In this document: in pieces, positions 1-9,537 of the stretch
How the letters are laid out: every line of letters begins with the position of its first letter
Position numbering within the stretch: position 1 is the stretch's first letter
DNA from: Pseudarthrobacter sulfonivorans
GTDB taxonomy: Bacteria; Actinomycetota; Actinomycetes; Actinomycetales; Micrococcaceae
Direction: 5' to 3'
Assembly (NCBI RefSeq): GCF_024391045.1
Contig: NZ_JANFCZ010000025.1
Coordinates: 1-63,428, forward strand
DNA length: 63,428 bases
The notes under the pieces: model-generated
The model's input: the letters and a program-made list of their open reading frames with translations, nothing else
What the model was told of the DNA's origin: nothing
Database searches by the model: none
Translations under genes and position numbers: made by a program

Positions 1-26
1 TCGTCCTCGCCCCCGCCGGCGCCTAG
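1..26 (+). CDS. Possible 3' end of an upstream gene (partial)
   Basis: Frame 3 reads V-L-A-P-A-G-A and then a TAG stop at 24-26. This would be the last residues of a gene that begins before the window. With only eight codons visible no family can be named, and an accidental open frame is possible. Confidence 0.25.
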
Positions 27-79
27 GCAAGCAGGACTCCGGCAGGCACGGCCGGCGTGACCGGCGGGATAATGGACCT

Positions 80-391
80 ATGACCAATCCGGAAGCTGAC
101 CCCTGGGAAGAGTTCGACAGGCTGAGGCCCGCGGCCCCCGACCGCGTGCCGGGCTACCCCGGCGGGGAGCCGGTGGGGTTCGGCTTCCGGACGGGCGTTC
201 GCAGCGCAAGGGTTGCCCTCGGGTTTGCCCTGTATGCGCTGGGGCTCGGAACAACACTGGTGGTCACCGGGGCGGTGGTCTTCATCGCCCAGGGCCAGTG
301 GCTCCTGCTGGGTTTGATGCTGCTGATTGAAACCGTATTCGTTTATGCCTTCTACCGTCTGGCGCGCCAGGCACGGAACCGGCGGCCCTAG
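80..391 (+). CDS. Small two-helix membrane protein, unknown function
   Basis: This 103-residue protein has an acidic, proline-rich N-terminus (about residues 1-40), two hydrophobic helices (about 43-70 and 72-92) and a short basic tail (RLARQARNRR). The pattern predicts a small inner-membrane protein with both ends in the cytoplasm. I do not recognise a family. The ATG follows a weak ribosome-binding region. It ends 18 bases before the 3' end of the convergent GerW-like gene. Confidence 0.6.
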   Translation: MTNPEADPWEEFDRLRPAAPDRVPGYPGGEPVGFGFRTGVRSARVALGFALYALGLGTTLVVTGAVVFIAQGQWLLLGLMLLIETVFVYAFYRLARQARNRRP

Positions 392-409
392 ACGCGGGTC
401 CGGGCAAAG

Positions 410-733
410 CTAGGACCTCGCCGCGCGGAGGGCGCCCCGGACGGCCGCGCCGAGGACGGCGATCAGCGGAACCAGGCACACCAGGGTGACCACGGTGTTG
501 GGCCGGAACCCGGCGCGGCCGCCGTCGTTCCCGTACACGCCCAGGGGCAGCACCATCCCGCCGCCGCCACCGCCGGAGGCGCCGTCCCCGGCCTCGCCCC
601 CGCCGCCGAACCCGAACGACACCAGGGCCACGGGGACAATTTCTTCCCCGCCCACGCTGACCGGTTCGCCGTATGCCTTGGCAACGCCGACGTTCTTGAA
701 GGTCTCCACAAAGGACGCAAAAGAATTAGACAT
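410..733 (-). CDS. GerW/YtfJ-like family protein
   Basis: The 107-residue protein opens with a segment around VAKAYGEPVSVGGEEIVPVA, then a beta-rich stretch interrupted by glycine runs (about residues 40-63), and ends in one hydrophobic helix (about 80-100). That layout is typical of the sporulation protein YtfJ/GerW family, widespread in actinobacteria that do not form endospores. In Bacillus the relative is needed for spore germination; its role here is unknown. The C-terminal helix suggests membrane anchoring, unlike the classical soluble form. The gene is monocistronic and convergent with the upstream membrane-protein gene. Confidence 0.75.
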   Translation of the reverse strand: MSNSFASFVETFKNVGVAKAYGEPVSVGGEEIVPVALVSFGFGGGGEAGDGASGGGGGGMVLPLGVYGNDGGRAGFRPNTVVTLVCLVPLIAVLGAAVRGALRAARS

Positions 734-828
734 GGCTCCACCCTAGGCGCGCAGCGCACCGATCACCATGGGGTACGCGCCCGACGACGGCCGTTGCCTC
801 CGCGCTCGGACCTTGCGATACTGCGTGG

Positions 829-1326
829 ATGCCTGCGCCCCACTCCGCCTTCGCCGAGAACGCCATCCACCAGCCTGCGCGCGCCCAGTTCGAGGCATTC
901 CTCCAGGACCACCGGACCATGCTCAACAACTGCCTGAACGGGTTGACAGAGGAGCAGGCGCGCCGGTCCCTGGTGTCGTCCCGCACAACCCTGCTCGGCC
1001 TGGTGAAGCACGCGACCTTCGTGGAGAAAGTATGGTTCGACGAAGCCGTCACCTGCCGGTCACGCGCCGAGATCGGCATCCCGGCAGGGCCTGATGAATC
1101 GTTTATCCTCACGGACGAGGACACCATCGCCAGTGTCCAACAGGCACACCGGGAGGCGTACGAGGCGGCGCGGCAGGCTACATCGTCCTTGGCGCTCGAC
1201 GACATGCTCCTTGGAAACCGCCGCGGCCCGCTCCCCCTGCACTGGGTCTACCTGCACGTGCTGCGCGAACTGGCCCAGCACTGCGGGCATGCCGATATCC
1301 TCCGTGAACAGATCCTCGACAGCTAG
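829..1326 (+). CDS. DinB-like (DUF664-type) four-helix protein
   Basis: The 165-residue protein matches the DinB/DUF664 fold: an N-terminal helix with LNNCLNGLTEEQARRSLVSS, a metal-site His in GLVKHATFVEKVWF, and the closing motif VLRELAQHCGHADILREQI, whose His residues would complete a tri-histidine metal site. Members include thiol-dependent S-transferases using mycothiol or bacillithiol, so a mycothiol-dependent detoxification role is possible but not shown. No good ribosome-binding site precedes the ATG at 829, so the true start could lie slightly downstream. It is convergent with the SRPBCC gene that follows. Confidence 0.75.
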   Translation: MPAPHSAFAENAIHQPARAQFEAFLQDHRTMLNNCLNGLTEEQARRSLVSSRTTLLGLVKHATFVEKVWFDEAVTCRSRAEIGIPAGPDESFILTDEDTIASVQQAHREAYEAARQATSSLALDDMLLGNRRGPLPLHWVYLHVLRELAQHCGHADILREQILDS

Positions 1327-1347
1327 AACCGGAAACCAGCCCCCGCG

Positions 1348-1815
1348 TCAGGCCTTGTTGGCCATGACGGCCGTGGACAGAGCGGCCAGCCCGCGCTCAA
1401 AATCGGCGCCCACCATCTTGTCCATGTTCATCACCAAGGCAAAGACCTTGGCCAGCCCCTTGTTCTCGCCGGTCATCCGCCATGTGACCCGGGTGCCGCC
1501 GTCGGCCGATTCAAACGTGAACGTCGTGGGGTTCACGGCTTTGAACGGCTTGGTGAATTCAAGGCGTATCTTGATGGTCCCGGGAAAGTCGGACTCGACG
1601 ATCTCCATGTTTCCACTGCCGGCTTTGCGGTTTCCGCTCCACGCGTAACGGGATCCGACGCCGGCGTCGTTGCCTGAGTACGAACGCTCCATTTCCGGAT
1701 CGACGTTCTCCCAAGGCGACCACTTTGTCCACTCAAGAAAGCTGTTGACCAGCGGGAAGATCTCTTCCGGCGAGGCTGGAATGAAAGCGCTGCGGCTGAC
1801 TTCGTAGGATGACAT
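1348..1815 (-). CDS. SRPBCC-family (polyketide cyclase/START-like) protein
   Basis: The 155-residue protein has the SRPBCC helix-grip pattern: YEVSRSAFIPASPEEIFPLVNSFLEWTKWSPW at the start, a central strand region with FPGTIKIRLEFTKPF, then GGTRVTWRMTGENKGLAKVF and a long C-terminal helix that would cap a hydrophobic cavity. Such proteins bind small lipophilic ligands and are usually annotated as polyketide cyclase/dehydrase. The ligand is unknown and there is no neighbouring biosynthetic gene. It is separate from the MFS gene upstream by about 40 bases. Confidence 0.8.
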   Translation of the reverse strand: MSSYEVSRSAFIPASPEEIFPLVNSFLEWTKWSPWENVDPEMERSYSGNDAGVGSRYAWSGNRKAGSGNMEIVESDFPGTIKIRLEFTKPFKAVNPTTFTFESADGGTRVTWRMTGENKGLAKVFALVMNMDKMVGADFERGLAALSTAVMANKA

Positions 1816-1857
1816 GCGGCCATCATAAGCGGTGACTGCTGCGAATCCGCGGACCGG

Positions 1858-3237
1858 CTATTCTTTCCGTTCGCGCCACATCAACGTCACGCCGAAGGCC
1901 GCGGCCGTGAGGACCAGCATGGTCACCGTCATCAGCCCCCAGCTCTCCTGGTCCACGCCGCCGGCCGCAAAGACGCCGATCAGGACAGTGGCCGTGATGG
2001 CACCCAGGTAACGGCACGTCTGGAAGATTCCGGCAGCAACTCCGCGTTCCTGCGGCCGGGTGGAAACGAACATGCCCTGGTTCGAGGCAATGCTCACCGT
2101 CCCGAATGGAACGCCCATGAGCGCGGTGAGGACCAGGACAAGCGGGATGGCAAGTGAGTGCGTGAGGAGCCACATGAGGGCGGCCACCGCAGCGAGAAGC
2201 ACGACGCCGGCAATCAGCACCCGCCGCACGCCGAACTTCCCCATCGCCCGGACCGCCCAGGGCGTGGCCACGACCGAGGCCGCGGCCAGCGGCAGCATCA
2301 GCAGCCCCACCAGGCCCGGTTCGTAGCCGCCCGACTCCTGGAGCAGCTGGGGCAGGCCGAAGAAGGCAAAGTAGTAGACGCTGTTGAACAGGGCGAACCC
2401 GACGTACACCAGCATCAGGGGCCGGTTCCTGCCGAGGAGTCGCAGGTCCAGGAACGGCGGGCTGAACCGCAGCTCACGCCAGGCAAACAGGGCCGCGGTC
2501 ACGGTCCCTGCACCCAGCAGCAGCCACCGGTAACCCGGCACCGCGTCCAGCAGGGCCATCATCACCAGCAGCAGGGAGCCGACGAAGCCCAGGATGCCCG
2601 GGATGTCCGAATCCCGTACCAGGGCCGCGAAGCTTCCACTTTCCCTCGCCGCGTCGGCAGGCGCCGCCCGGCGTACGATCAGCAGTGCCGCCAGCGCCAG
2701 CGGAACGTTGATGAGGAACAACGCCTCCCAGCCGACGAAGCCCACCAGCAGCCCGCCAATGACCGGACCCACGGCAGCGGCAGAGGTGTTGGCCATCTGG
2801 ATATAGCCCAGGGGCCGGGACGATCCGGCACTGGCCTGCCGGGCGGTGCCCCGTTGATGGACGATGGCGCCCACCATCACCACCGCGCTGGGGTATGCCG
2901 CGGCGGTACCCAGCGCCATCACGGCCCGCGCCACACACAGCAGGGCGAAATTGGGCGAAAAGGGCGCGAGGGCACAGGTCACAGCCACCAGTGCCATGCC
3001 GAGGGTAAACATCCTGCGCGGCCCGAATCTGTCCGCAAGCTTGCCCATCAGCGGCTGACCCGCGGCAGAGCTGAGGTAGAAGGAGGTGATCACCCAGGTC
3101 ACCGTGGCGACGTCGAGCCCGAAGTCCGCGCGCAGCACCACCAGGGCGACGGCGATCATGGACGAATTCAAGGGGTTCAGCGCCGTGCCCAGGCTCAGGC
3201 CGGCGACCGCCAGGCGGGTCCGGGGTTGGTTGCTCAC
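1858..3237 (-). CDS. MFS transporter (multidrug-efflux type)
   Basis: This membrane protein of about 459 residues has the major facilitator pattern: alternating hydrophobic helices throughout, the loop-2 motif MGKLADRFGPRRMF (GxLaDrxGrkxxl), and an Arg-rich central loop after APADAARESG. Length and a long hydrophobic C-terminal half suggest about 14 helices, as in DHA2 drug/proton antiporters. Substrate is unknown. I chose the GTG at 3237 (VSNQPRTRLAVAG) because translation further upstream adds an arginine-rich stretch with no helix. A TTG at 3300 is the alternative start. Confidence 0.8.
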   Translation of the reverse strand: MSNQPRTRLAVAGLSLGTALNPLNSSMIAVALVVLRADFGLDVATVTWVITSFYLSSAAGQPLMGKLADRFGPRRMFTLGMALVAVTCALAPFSPNFALLCVARAVMALGTAAAYPSAVVMVGAIVHQRGTARQASAGSSRPLGYIQMANTSAAAVGPVIGGLLVGFVGWEALFLINVPLALAALLIVRRAAPADAARESGSFAALVRDSDIPGILGFVGSLLLVMMALLDAVPGYRWLLLGAGTVTAALFAWRELRFSPPFLDLRLLGRNRPLMLVYVGFALFNSVYYFAFFGLPQLLQESGGYEPGLVGLLMLPLAAASVVATPWAVRAMGKFGVRRVLIAGVVLLAAVAALMWLLTHSLAIPLVLVLTALMGVPFGTVSIASNQGMFVSTRPQERGVAAGIFQTCRYLGAITATVLIGVFAAGGVDQESWGLMTVTMLVLTAAAFGVTLMWRERKE

Positions 3238-3312
3238 GGAAACAGTCTGCTCTACCGGCCGCTGGATCCGCGATTTGGTGACGGACCCCGCCCGTCCCAA
3301 CCAGACAGAACG

Positions 3313-3660
3313 TCAGGCCCGCGCCGCCAGGGCTTTGTCCAGGAACTGCAGGTGCGCGGGCGTGATGGGCACGGCACTCCCGTCATATTCCGGGTGCCTG
3401 TTGATGTAGCTCTTGATGAACGGGCAGACCGGGACGATGCCCAGCCCCGCGGCAACCGTCTCATCCAGCGCCACCTTGGCGAGCCGGCCCGCCAATCCCT
3501 GCCCGGCGTAGTCCTCGTTGATCACCGTGTGGTAGAAAATCCGCTCCGCCGGGCCGCCGTCGTCGTACGCCTTGTACCAGGCCTTCCCGATCACTTTCCC
3601 GGCGTCCAGGACCTCATACCGTTCGCGGTCCGGGTTGTTGCTGATGGTGATCTCATTCAA
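3313..3660 (-). CDS. YjdJ-type GNAT N-acetyltransferase
   Basis: The 115-residue protein is the short YjdJ-type Gcn5-related acetyltransferase. The acetyl-CoA loop motif is AGQGLAGRLAKVALDE, followed by the family marker VPVCPFIKSYINRHPEY. Proteins of this type lack the N-terminal half of ordinary GNAT enzymes and their acceptors are largely unknown. Translation probably starts at a TTG, because AAGGAG lies seven bases upstream on the minus strand. The gene diverges from the aldo/keto reductase gene, sharing a 157-base promoter region. Confidence 0.85.
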   Translation of the reverse strand: MNEITISNNPDRERYEVLDAGKVIGKAWYKAYDDGGPAERIFYHTVINEDYAGQGLAGRLAKVALDETVAAGLGIVPVCPFIKSYINRHPEYDGSAVPITPAHLQFLDKALAARA

Positions 3661-3817
3661 GGGGATTCTCCTTCGTTACGGTCTTTCGTCCACCCTAACG
3701 CCGCTCCGCAAACCTGTTGTGACCCCCGGCACAACGCGCCTATAGTGGCCTACGGTGCACCATCCGGCTTGCGGAAAGGCAGGCCGTTGAGCCAGTTCCG
3801 CCGCAAAGGAGAACCGC

Positions 3818-4792
<975 letters not shown>

Positions 4793-4824
4793 CGGCCGCG
4801 GTTTCCAGCTTCCACGAACCCAAA

Positions 4825-4851
4825 CCCGCACCCGCACCCGCACCCGCACCC
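4825..4851. repeat. Tandem hexanucleotide repeat (CCCGCA)4
   Basis: Four perfect copies of CCCGCA plus a final CCC lie in the intergenic gap, ending five bases before the AAGGAG ribosome-binding site of the DUF6457 gene. Such a tract can gain or lose units by slippage and change leader length. Confidence 0.9.
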
Positions 4852-4866
4852 TACGAAGGAGAAACC

Positions 4867-5211
4867 ATGGCCACGAACGACGACGAAGCCCGGATTCTGG
4901 ATCAGTGGACCCACAAACTGACCCAGGCCCTGCAGATCCTGGACCTGAAGCTGGACCAGGAGCTGATCCTTGAACTGGCCCGGAAATCCGCGGACTCCGT
5001 GACGCACGCCGCAGCCCCGATCACCGCGTTCCTGGTGGGCTACGCCGCGGCACTCGAGGCCGGCACGGGAAGCGCCGGTTCCAAGACAGCCTCGACGGCG
5101 TCCATCACCAAAGCGGCCGACGTCGCGTTCAGCCTGTGCGAGGACGCCCGGCAGCAGGGAAACCCCCACCCGGAGCCGGGCGCGAAAGGCTGGACGCACA
5201 GCGCCCAATAG
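4867..5211 (+). CDS. DUF6457 domain protein (molybdenum-cofactor associated)
   Basis: The 114-residue helical protein carries the DUF6457 signature: ILDQWTHKLTQALQI near the start, then ELARKSADSVTHAAAPITAFLVGYAA. In actinobacteria this domain occurs alone or fused to molybdenum cofactor guanylyltransferase (MobA-like) proteins. Here its gene converges on the FdhF/YdeP molybdoenzyme gene, with 25 bases between stops, which fits a role in cofactor supply or insertion. That role is inference. AAGGAG at 4856-4861 fixes the ATG start. Confidence 0.75.
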   Translation: MATNDDEARILDQWTHKLTQALQILDLKLDQELILELARKSADSVTHAAAPITAFLVGYAAALEAGTGSAGSKTASTASITKAADVAFSLCEDARQQGNPHPEPGAKGWTHSAQ

Positions 5212-5236
5212 CCTGCGGCGGCCCGGCGCCCGGTAG

Positions 5237-7564
5237 TCAGCCGGCAGCCACCCCCGCCGGCGCGTGTGCCTTGGCGGGCTCCAGCCGAACGATCACGGCC
5301 TTGGACACGGGTGTCTGGCTGCCTTCGGCCACGCTGTCCAGCGGAACAAGGACGTTGGCCTCCGGATAGTACGCGGCCGCGCAGCCGGGCGCGGTGGGGT
5401 ACGACACCACCCGGTAGTTGTGCAGCACGCGCTCCACGTTGTCCTGGTACACGCCGTGGATGTCCACGTGCTGCCCGTCGCTGAGGCCCAGGGCGGCCAG
5501 GTCCTCCGGGCTCACAAACACCACTTCGCGGCCCTTTTTGATGCCGCGGTAACGGTCGTTGTTGCTGTAGATGGTGGTGTTGAACTGGTCGTGGGACCGC
5601 ATGCTCTGCAGGATCAGCGTGCCGTCCGGCCGTTCCACATGTTCGAGCTGGTTGACCGTGAGCATCGCCTTGCCCAGGGGGGTGTCGAACTTGCGCGAGT
5701 CCCGGGGGCCGTTCGGCAGCACAAAGCCGCCCTTCTGCCGGATCTTCGCGTTGTAGTCCTCGCAGCCGGGGACCACCCGGGAGATATGATCGCGGATCAG
5801 GTCATAATTTTGCTCGAACCCGGCCCAGTCGGCGTTGACCCTGTCACCCACCACCTTCCTGGCAAGCCGGCTGAGGATGGCCACCTCGGACAGCAGCCCG
5901 GATGCTACCGGCGGGACGGCGCCGTGGGAGCCGTGGACTGCGCTGACGGTGTCCTCCACGGACACAAACTGCGGCCCGGACTCCTGCAGGTCCACCTCGG
6001 TGCGGCCCAAGGTGGGCAGAATCAGCGCTTCGGCCCCGGTGACGGTGTGCGAACGGTTGAGTTTGGTGGAAATCTGGACTGACAGCTCCGTGTTTTCCAT
6101 CGCCGCGATGGCGGCCTGGGTGTCCGAAATGGCGGCCACGAAGTTGCCGCCCATGCCCACAAAAACCTTGATCGCGCCGTCGCGCATCTTCCTGATGGTT
6201 TCCACGGAGTCCGCACCGTGTTCACGGGGCGGATCGAAGCTGAATTCCTTGCCCAGTGCGTCCAGGAACGACGGCGGCATCTGCTCCCAGATGCCCATGG
6301 TCCGGTCGCCCTGGACGTTGCTGTGTCCGCGGATGGGTGAGGCGCCCGCGCCCGGTTTGCCGATATTGCCGCGCAGGAGCAGGAGGTTGATGATCTCCTT
6401 GATGGTGGCCACGCCTTTTTTGTGCTGGGTGATGCCCATGGCCCAGGTGATGATCACTCTCTGGGCCCTCAGGTAGCGGTCCGCCAGTTCATCGATTTCC
6501 TCGGTCCGCAATCCGGTGGCCGCCAGGACCGCTGCCTCGTCCAGCCCGGCGAGGTGCGCCTTCAGCTCCTCCAGCCCGTGGCAGTGCTCCGCCAGGAACG
6601 CATGGTCCAGCACCGTGCCGGGGTTCCTGGCTTCGGCGTCGAGCACGCGCTTGGAAACGGCCTGCATGAGGGCCATGTCGCCGCCAAGCCGGATCTGCAG
6701 GAACTGGTCCGCAATCTGGGTTCCGTGGCCGATGATGCCTTTGACCTTCTGCGGATTCTTGTAGCGGCGGAGCCCGGCCTCCGGCAGCGGGTTTATGGCC
6801 ACAATGTGGCCGCCGGCCTCCTTGGCCTCTTCCAGAGCGGTCAGCATCCGTGGGTGGTTGGTGCCCGGGTTTTGTCCCATCACAATGATCAGGTCTGCCT
6901 TGGCATAGTCGTCGTAGGCGACGGTGGCCTTGCCGATGCCGATGGTCTGGCCCATGGCCCAGCCCGAGGACTCATGGCACATGTTGGAGCAGTCCGGCAG
7001 GTTGTTGGTGCCGTACGCCCGGACAAACAGCTGGTACAGGAAAGCGGCCTCGTTGGAGGTCCGGCCGCTGGTGTAGAAGGTGGCCTGGTCCGGGCTGGGC
7101 AGGGACTTCAGCTTGTCCGCGACGATGGAAAAGGCCCGGTCCCAGCTGACGGGCCGGTAGTGGTCCTCACCCGCGGCTTTGTAGACCGGAGTGGTGAGGC
7201 GTCCCTGCATTCCGAGCCAGTACTCGGAGCGTTGCCGGAGTTCGCTCACCGGGTGTTCAGTCCAGAATTCGGGGCCCACCAGGACGGGCGTGGCCTCCCA
7301 GGTGACCGCCTTGGCGCCGTTTTCGCAGAACTCAAACGTCTTGCGGTGGTCCGGGTCGGGCCACGCGCAGCTCATGCAGTCGAAGCCGTCCTTCTGGTTC
7401 ATCGCCAGCAGGGTCTTCCCGGCCCGGCCCGCGCCCATGTGCGCGATGGCGGGCTCCATGGAGTGGTAGACGCCGGGGACGCCGGCGGCCCAGGACTTGG
7501 GGTGGCCGGTGACCTCGATGCCGGCCTCGTTGACCTCTTCAACCTTGGGATTTTTGCGCGCCAC
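5237..7564 (-). CDS. FdhF/YdeP-family molybdopterin oxidoreductase
   Basis: The 775-residue protein is a DMSO-reductase-superfamily catalytic subunit of the FdhF/YdeP group. It has the N-terminal region with MSCAWPDPDHRKTFEFCENG, the active-site area NLPDCSNMCHESSGWAMG where the molybdenum ligand is expected, the pterin-binding segments VMGQNPGTNHPRM and RGHSNVQGDRTMG, and a C-terminal molydopterin-dinucleotide domain (about 640-760). E. coli YdeP is linked to acid resistance; the physiological substrate is unknown. No [4Fe-4S] CxxCxxxC motif or partner subunit is visible nearby. GTG start; AAGGAGA lies about ten bases upstream. Confidence 0.9.
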   Translation of the reverse strand: MARKNPKVEEVNEAGIEVTGHPKSWAAGVPGVYHSMEPAIAHMGAGRAGKTLLAMNQKDGFDCMSCAWPDPDHRKTFEFCENGAKAVTWEATPVLVGPEFWTEHPVSELRQRSEYWLGMQGRLTTPVYKAAGEDHYRPVSWDRAFSIVADKLKSLPSPDQATFYTSGRTSNEAAFLYQLFVRAYGTNNLPDCSNMCHESSGWAMGQTIGIGKATVAYDDYAKADLIIVMGQNPGTNHPRMLTALEEAKEAGGHIVAINPLPEAGLRRYKNPQKVKGIIGHGTQIADQFLQIRLGGDMALMQAVSKRVLDAEARNPGTVLDHAFLAEHCHGLEELKAHLAGLDEAAVLAATGLRTEEIDELADRYLRAQRVIITWAMGITQHKKGVATIKEIINLLLLRGNIGKPGAGASPIRGHSNVQGDRTMGIWEQMPPSFLDALGKEFSFDPPREHGADSVETIRKMRDGAIKVFVGMGGNFVAAISDTQAAIAAMENTELSVQISTKLNRSHTVTGAEALILPTLGRTEVDLQESGPQFVSVEDTVSAVHGSHGAVPPVASGLLSEVAILSRLARKVVGDRVNADWAGFEQNYDLIRDHISRVVPGCEDYNAKIRQKGGFVLPNGPRDSRKFDTPLGKAMLTVNQLEHVERPDGTLILQSMRSHDQFNTTIYSNNDRYRGIKKGREVVFVSPEDLAALGLSDGQHVDIHGVYQDNVERVLHNYRVVSYPTAPGCAAAYYPEANVLVPLDSVAEGSQTPVSKAVIVRLEPAKAHAPAGVAAG

Positions 7565-7795
7565 GCTGCACTCTCCTTCTTCAGACTGACACCGTCAACA
7601 CGAAAATATTCAGAATGGTACGGGTCCTTCCACACTTGTTCAGGGGACTCCGGAAGTCAAGGAAAAGCGGTCCGGCAGCGCCCAGGGAAGGTGCGAGCTT
7701 TGAGACCGAGGACGACGGCGGGAGCCCGCCTCGCGTAGGCTGGTCACCACGGCTGAAGCAAGCGGCCGCAGGACCCACCACCCGGAGCTGCCTTA

Positions 7796-9499
7796 ATGCC
7801 CGAGAAACCTGCGCTGAGCGCGCTTGCCTCCTCCGCTTTCTCCCTCCCGAAACTCCGCGACGGCCAACTCGCCGGCATGGCAGCCCTGGCTGACGGCCGT
7901 GACGTCCTCACGGTGATGCCCACCGGCTACGGCAAGTCCGCGATCTACCAGGTGGCTGCCGTCCACCTGCACCGGGAGACGGGGCACCCCGCCGTCGTGG
8001 TTTCACCACTGATCGCCCTCCAGGAGGACCAGATCACAGGCCTCACCGAGGCACTGGGCGAGGGCGCCGCCGTCGCCATCAACTCCGCCCACAGCGATGC
8101 GGACGTGGAGGACGCCTGGGCAAAAGTGGAGTCGGGGGCGGCCGCTTTCCTCTTCCTGGCGCCGGAGCAGCTGGCCAAGAAGAAAACCGTGGAGCGCCTG
8201 GCCGCTGTCCGCCCGGCTCTCCTTGTGGTGGATGAAGCCCACTGTGTCTCCTCCTGGGGACACGATTTCCGCCCCGATTACCTCACCCTGGGCACGGTCA
8301 GGGAGCAGCTGGGCAACCCGCCCGTGGCAGCGCTGACCGCCACGGCCTCCCCTCCGGTGCGGGAAGAGATCACGGAACGGCTGGGCATGAAGGATCCGCT
8401 GGTCCTCGTTCATGGCTTTGACCGGCCCAACATCATGTTGGACGTGGTCAGGCATCATGAGGAGAAGGAAAAGCGCCGGGCCGTGGTGCAGCAGGTGGTT
8501 GACTTCGTCAACGGAAACAGCGCGGGCACCGGTGCGCGCCAACACGGCCTGCTCTACGCCGCCACGCGCAAGGACACCGAGAAGTACGCCGCCAAACTCG
8601 CCGCGCAGGGGCTTCGTGCCGAGGCGTACCACGCGGGCCGTTCCGCCGCGGATCGCGAACGGGTCCTCGAACTTTTTATGGGCGACCAGCTGGATGTGGT
8701 GGTGGCGACCACGGCGTTCGGGATGGGGATCGACAAACCCAACATCCGCTTTGTGATCCACGCCGACATTCCCGCCTCTCTGGATGCCTACTACCAGGAG
8801 GTGGGCCGGTCCGGGCGGGACGGTCAGCCGGCGTCGGCCATTCTGCACTACCGGGCCGAGGACCTGGGGCTGCGGAAGTTCTTCGGTACCCACCACCCGG
8901 ACCCGGAGTCGCTGCTGGCTGTGCTTAAGGCCCTCCGAGCGTCGGACGGACCCGTCTTCCCGTCGTCCTTGGCCGAACTCACCGGCTTCAAGCCGCGCCA
9001 CATGACCGGCCTGCTGAACCAGTTGCAGGACGCCGGTGCGGTGAGCTCCGGAAAGCGCGGCGTCCGGCTCATCTCAACAGCCAAGCCGGCGGCACTGGTG
9101 CAGCGCGCGGTGGACCTGGCCGAGGCCCGGCAGCGCGTGGACGAATCCCGCCTCCAGATGATGCGCGGCTATGCCGAAACGGACGGCTGCCGGCGCCAGT
9201 TCCTGCTGGGGTATTTCGGGGAAGACCTCCCGGAGCCGTGCGGCAACTGTGATTCCTGCGCGGAAGCCCGGCCGCACGCCGTACCGCCGCCACGCGCCGG
9301 AAACCACGACGACGGCGCCGCGGCTGCTGCGGACAACGTCCCGTTTCCGGTCCAATCGCCAGTGACCCACAAGAAGTGGGGTCCCGGGCTGGTGATGCGC
9401 TATGAGGACGATGTGATCACCGTCCTGTTTGAGCGGGAAGGCTACAAAACCCTCTCCCGGGAGGCCGTCGTGAAGCGGAAGCTCCTGAAACCGGCTTAG
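7796..9499 (+). CDS. RecQ-family ATP-dependent DNA helicase, atypical C-terminus
   Basis: The 567-residue protein unwinds DNA in the 3'-5' direction if typical of the family. Walker A is MPTGYGKS (about residues 41-48), the DEAH box with RecQ-specific aromatic loop is DEAHCVSSWGHDFRPDY, and motif VI is YYQEVGRSGRDG. A helix-turn-helix-like segment (SSLAELTGFKPRHMTGLLNQL) precedes the RecQ zinc site, whose ligands include CRRQF and CGNCDSC. Instead of RQC and HRDC domains the protein ends in a small beta domain, HKKWGPGLVMRYEDDVITV, resembling the UvrD/PcrA tail. GGAG precedes the ATG by eight bases. Confidence 0.9.
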   Translation: MPEKPALSALASSAFSLPKLRDGQLAGMAALADGRDVLTVMPTGYGKSAIYQVAAVHLHRETGHPAVVVSPLIALQEDQITGLTEALGEGAAVAINSAHSDADVEDAWAKVESGAAAFLFLAPEQLAKKKTVERLAAVRPALLVVDEAHCVSSWGHDFRPDYLTLGTVREQLGNPPVAALTATASPPVREEITERLGMKDPLVLVHGFDRPNIMLDVVRHHEEKEKRRAVVQQVVDFVNGNSAGTGARQHGLLYAATRKDTEKYAAKLAAQGLRAEAYHAGRSAADRERVLELFMGDQLDVVVATTAFGMGIDKPNIRFVIHADIPASLDAYYQEVGRSGRDGQPASAILHYRAEDLGLRKFFGTHHPDPESLLAVLKALRASDGPVFPSSLAELTGFKPRHMTGLLNQLQDAGAVSSGKRGVRLISTAKPAALVQRAVDLAEARQRVDESRLQMMRGYAETDGCRRQFLLGYFGEDLPEPCGNCDSCAEARPHAVPPPRAGNHDDGAAAAADNVPFPVQSPVTHKKWGPGLVMRYEDDVITVLFEREGYKTLSREAVVKRKLLKPA

Positions 9500-9537
9500 G
9501 TACTCTGGAGGAAGACCCACGACGAAAGGCCCCCACC

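Noticed and set aside
4825..4851. CRISPR-like repeat
   Set aside because: Contiguous six-base units without spacers; a simple tandem repeat.
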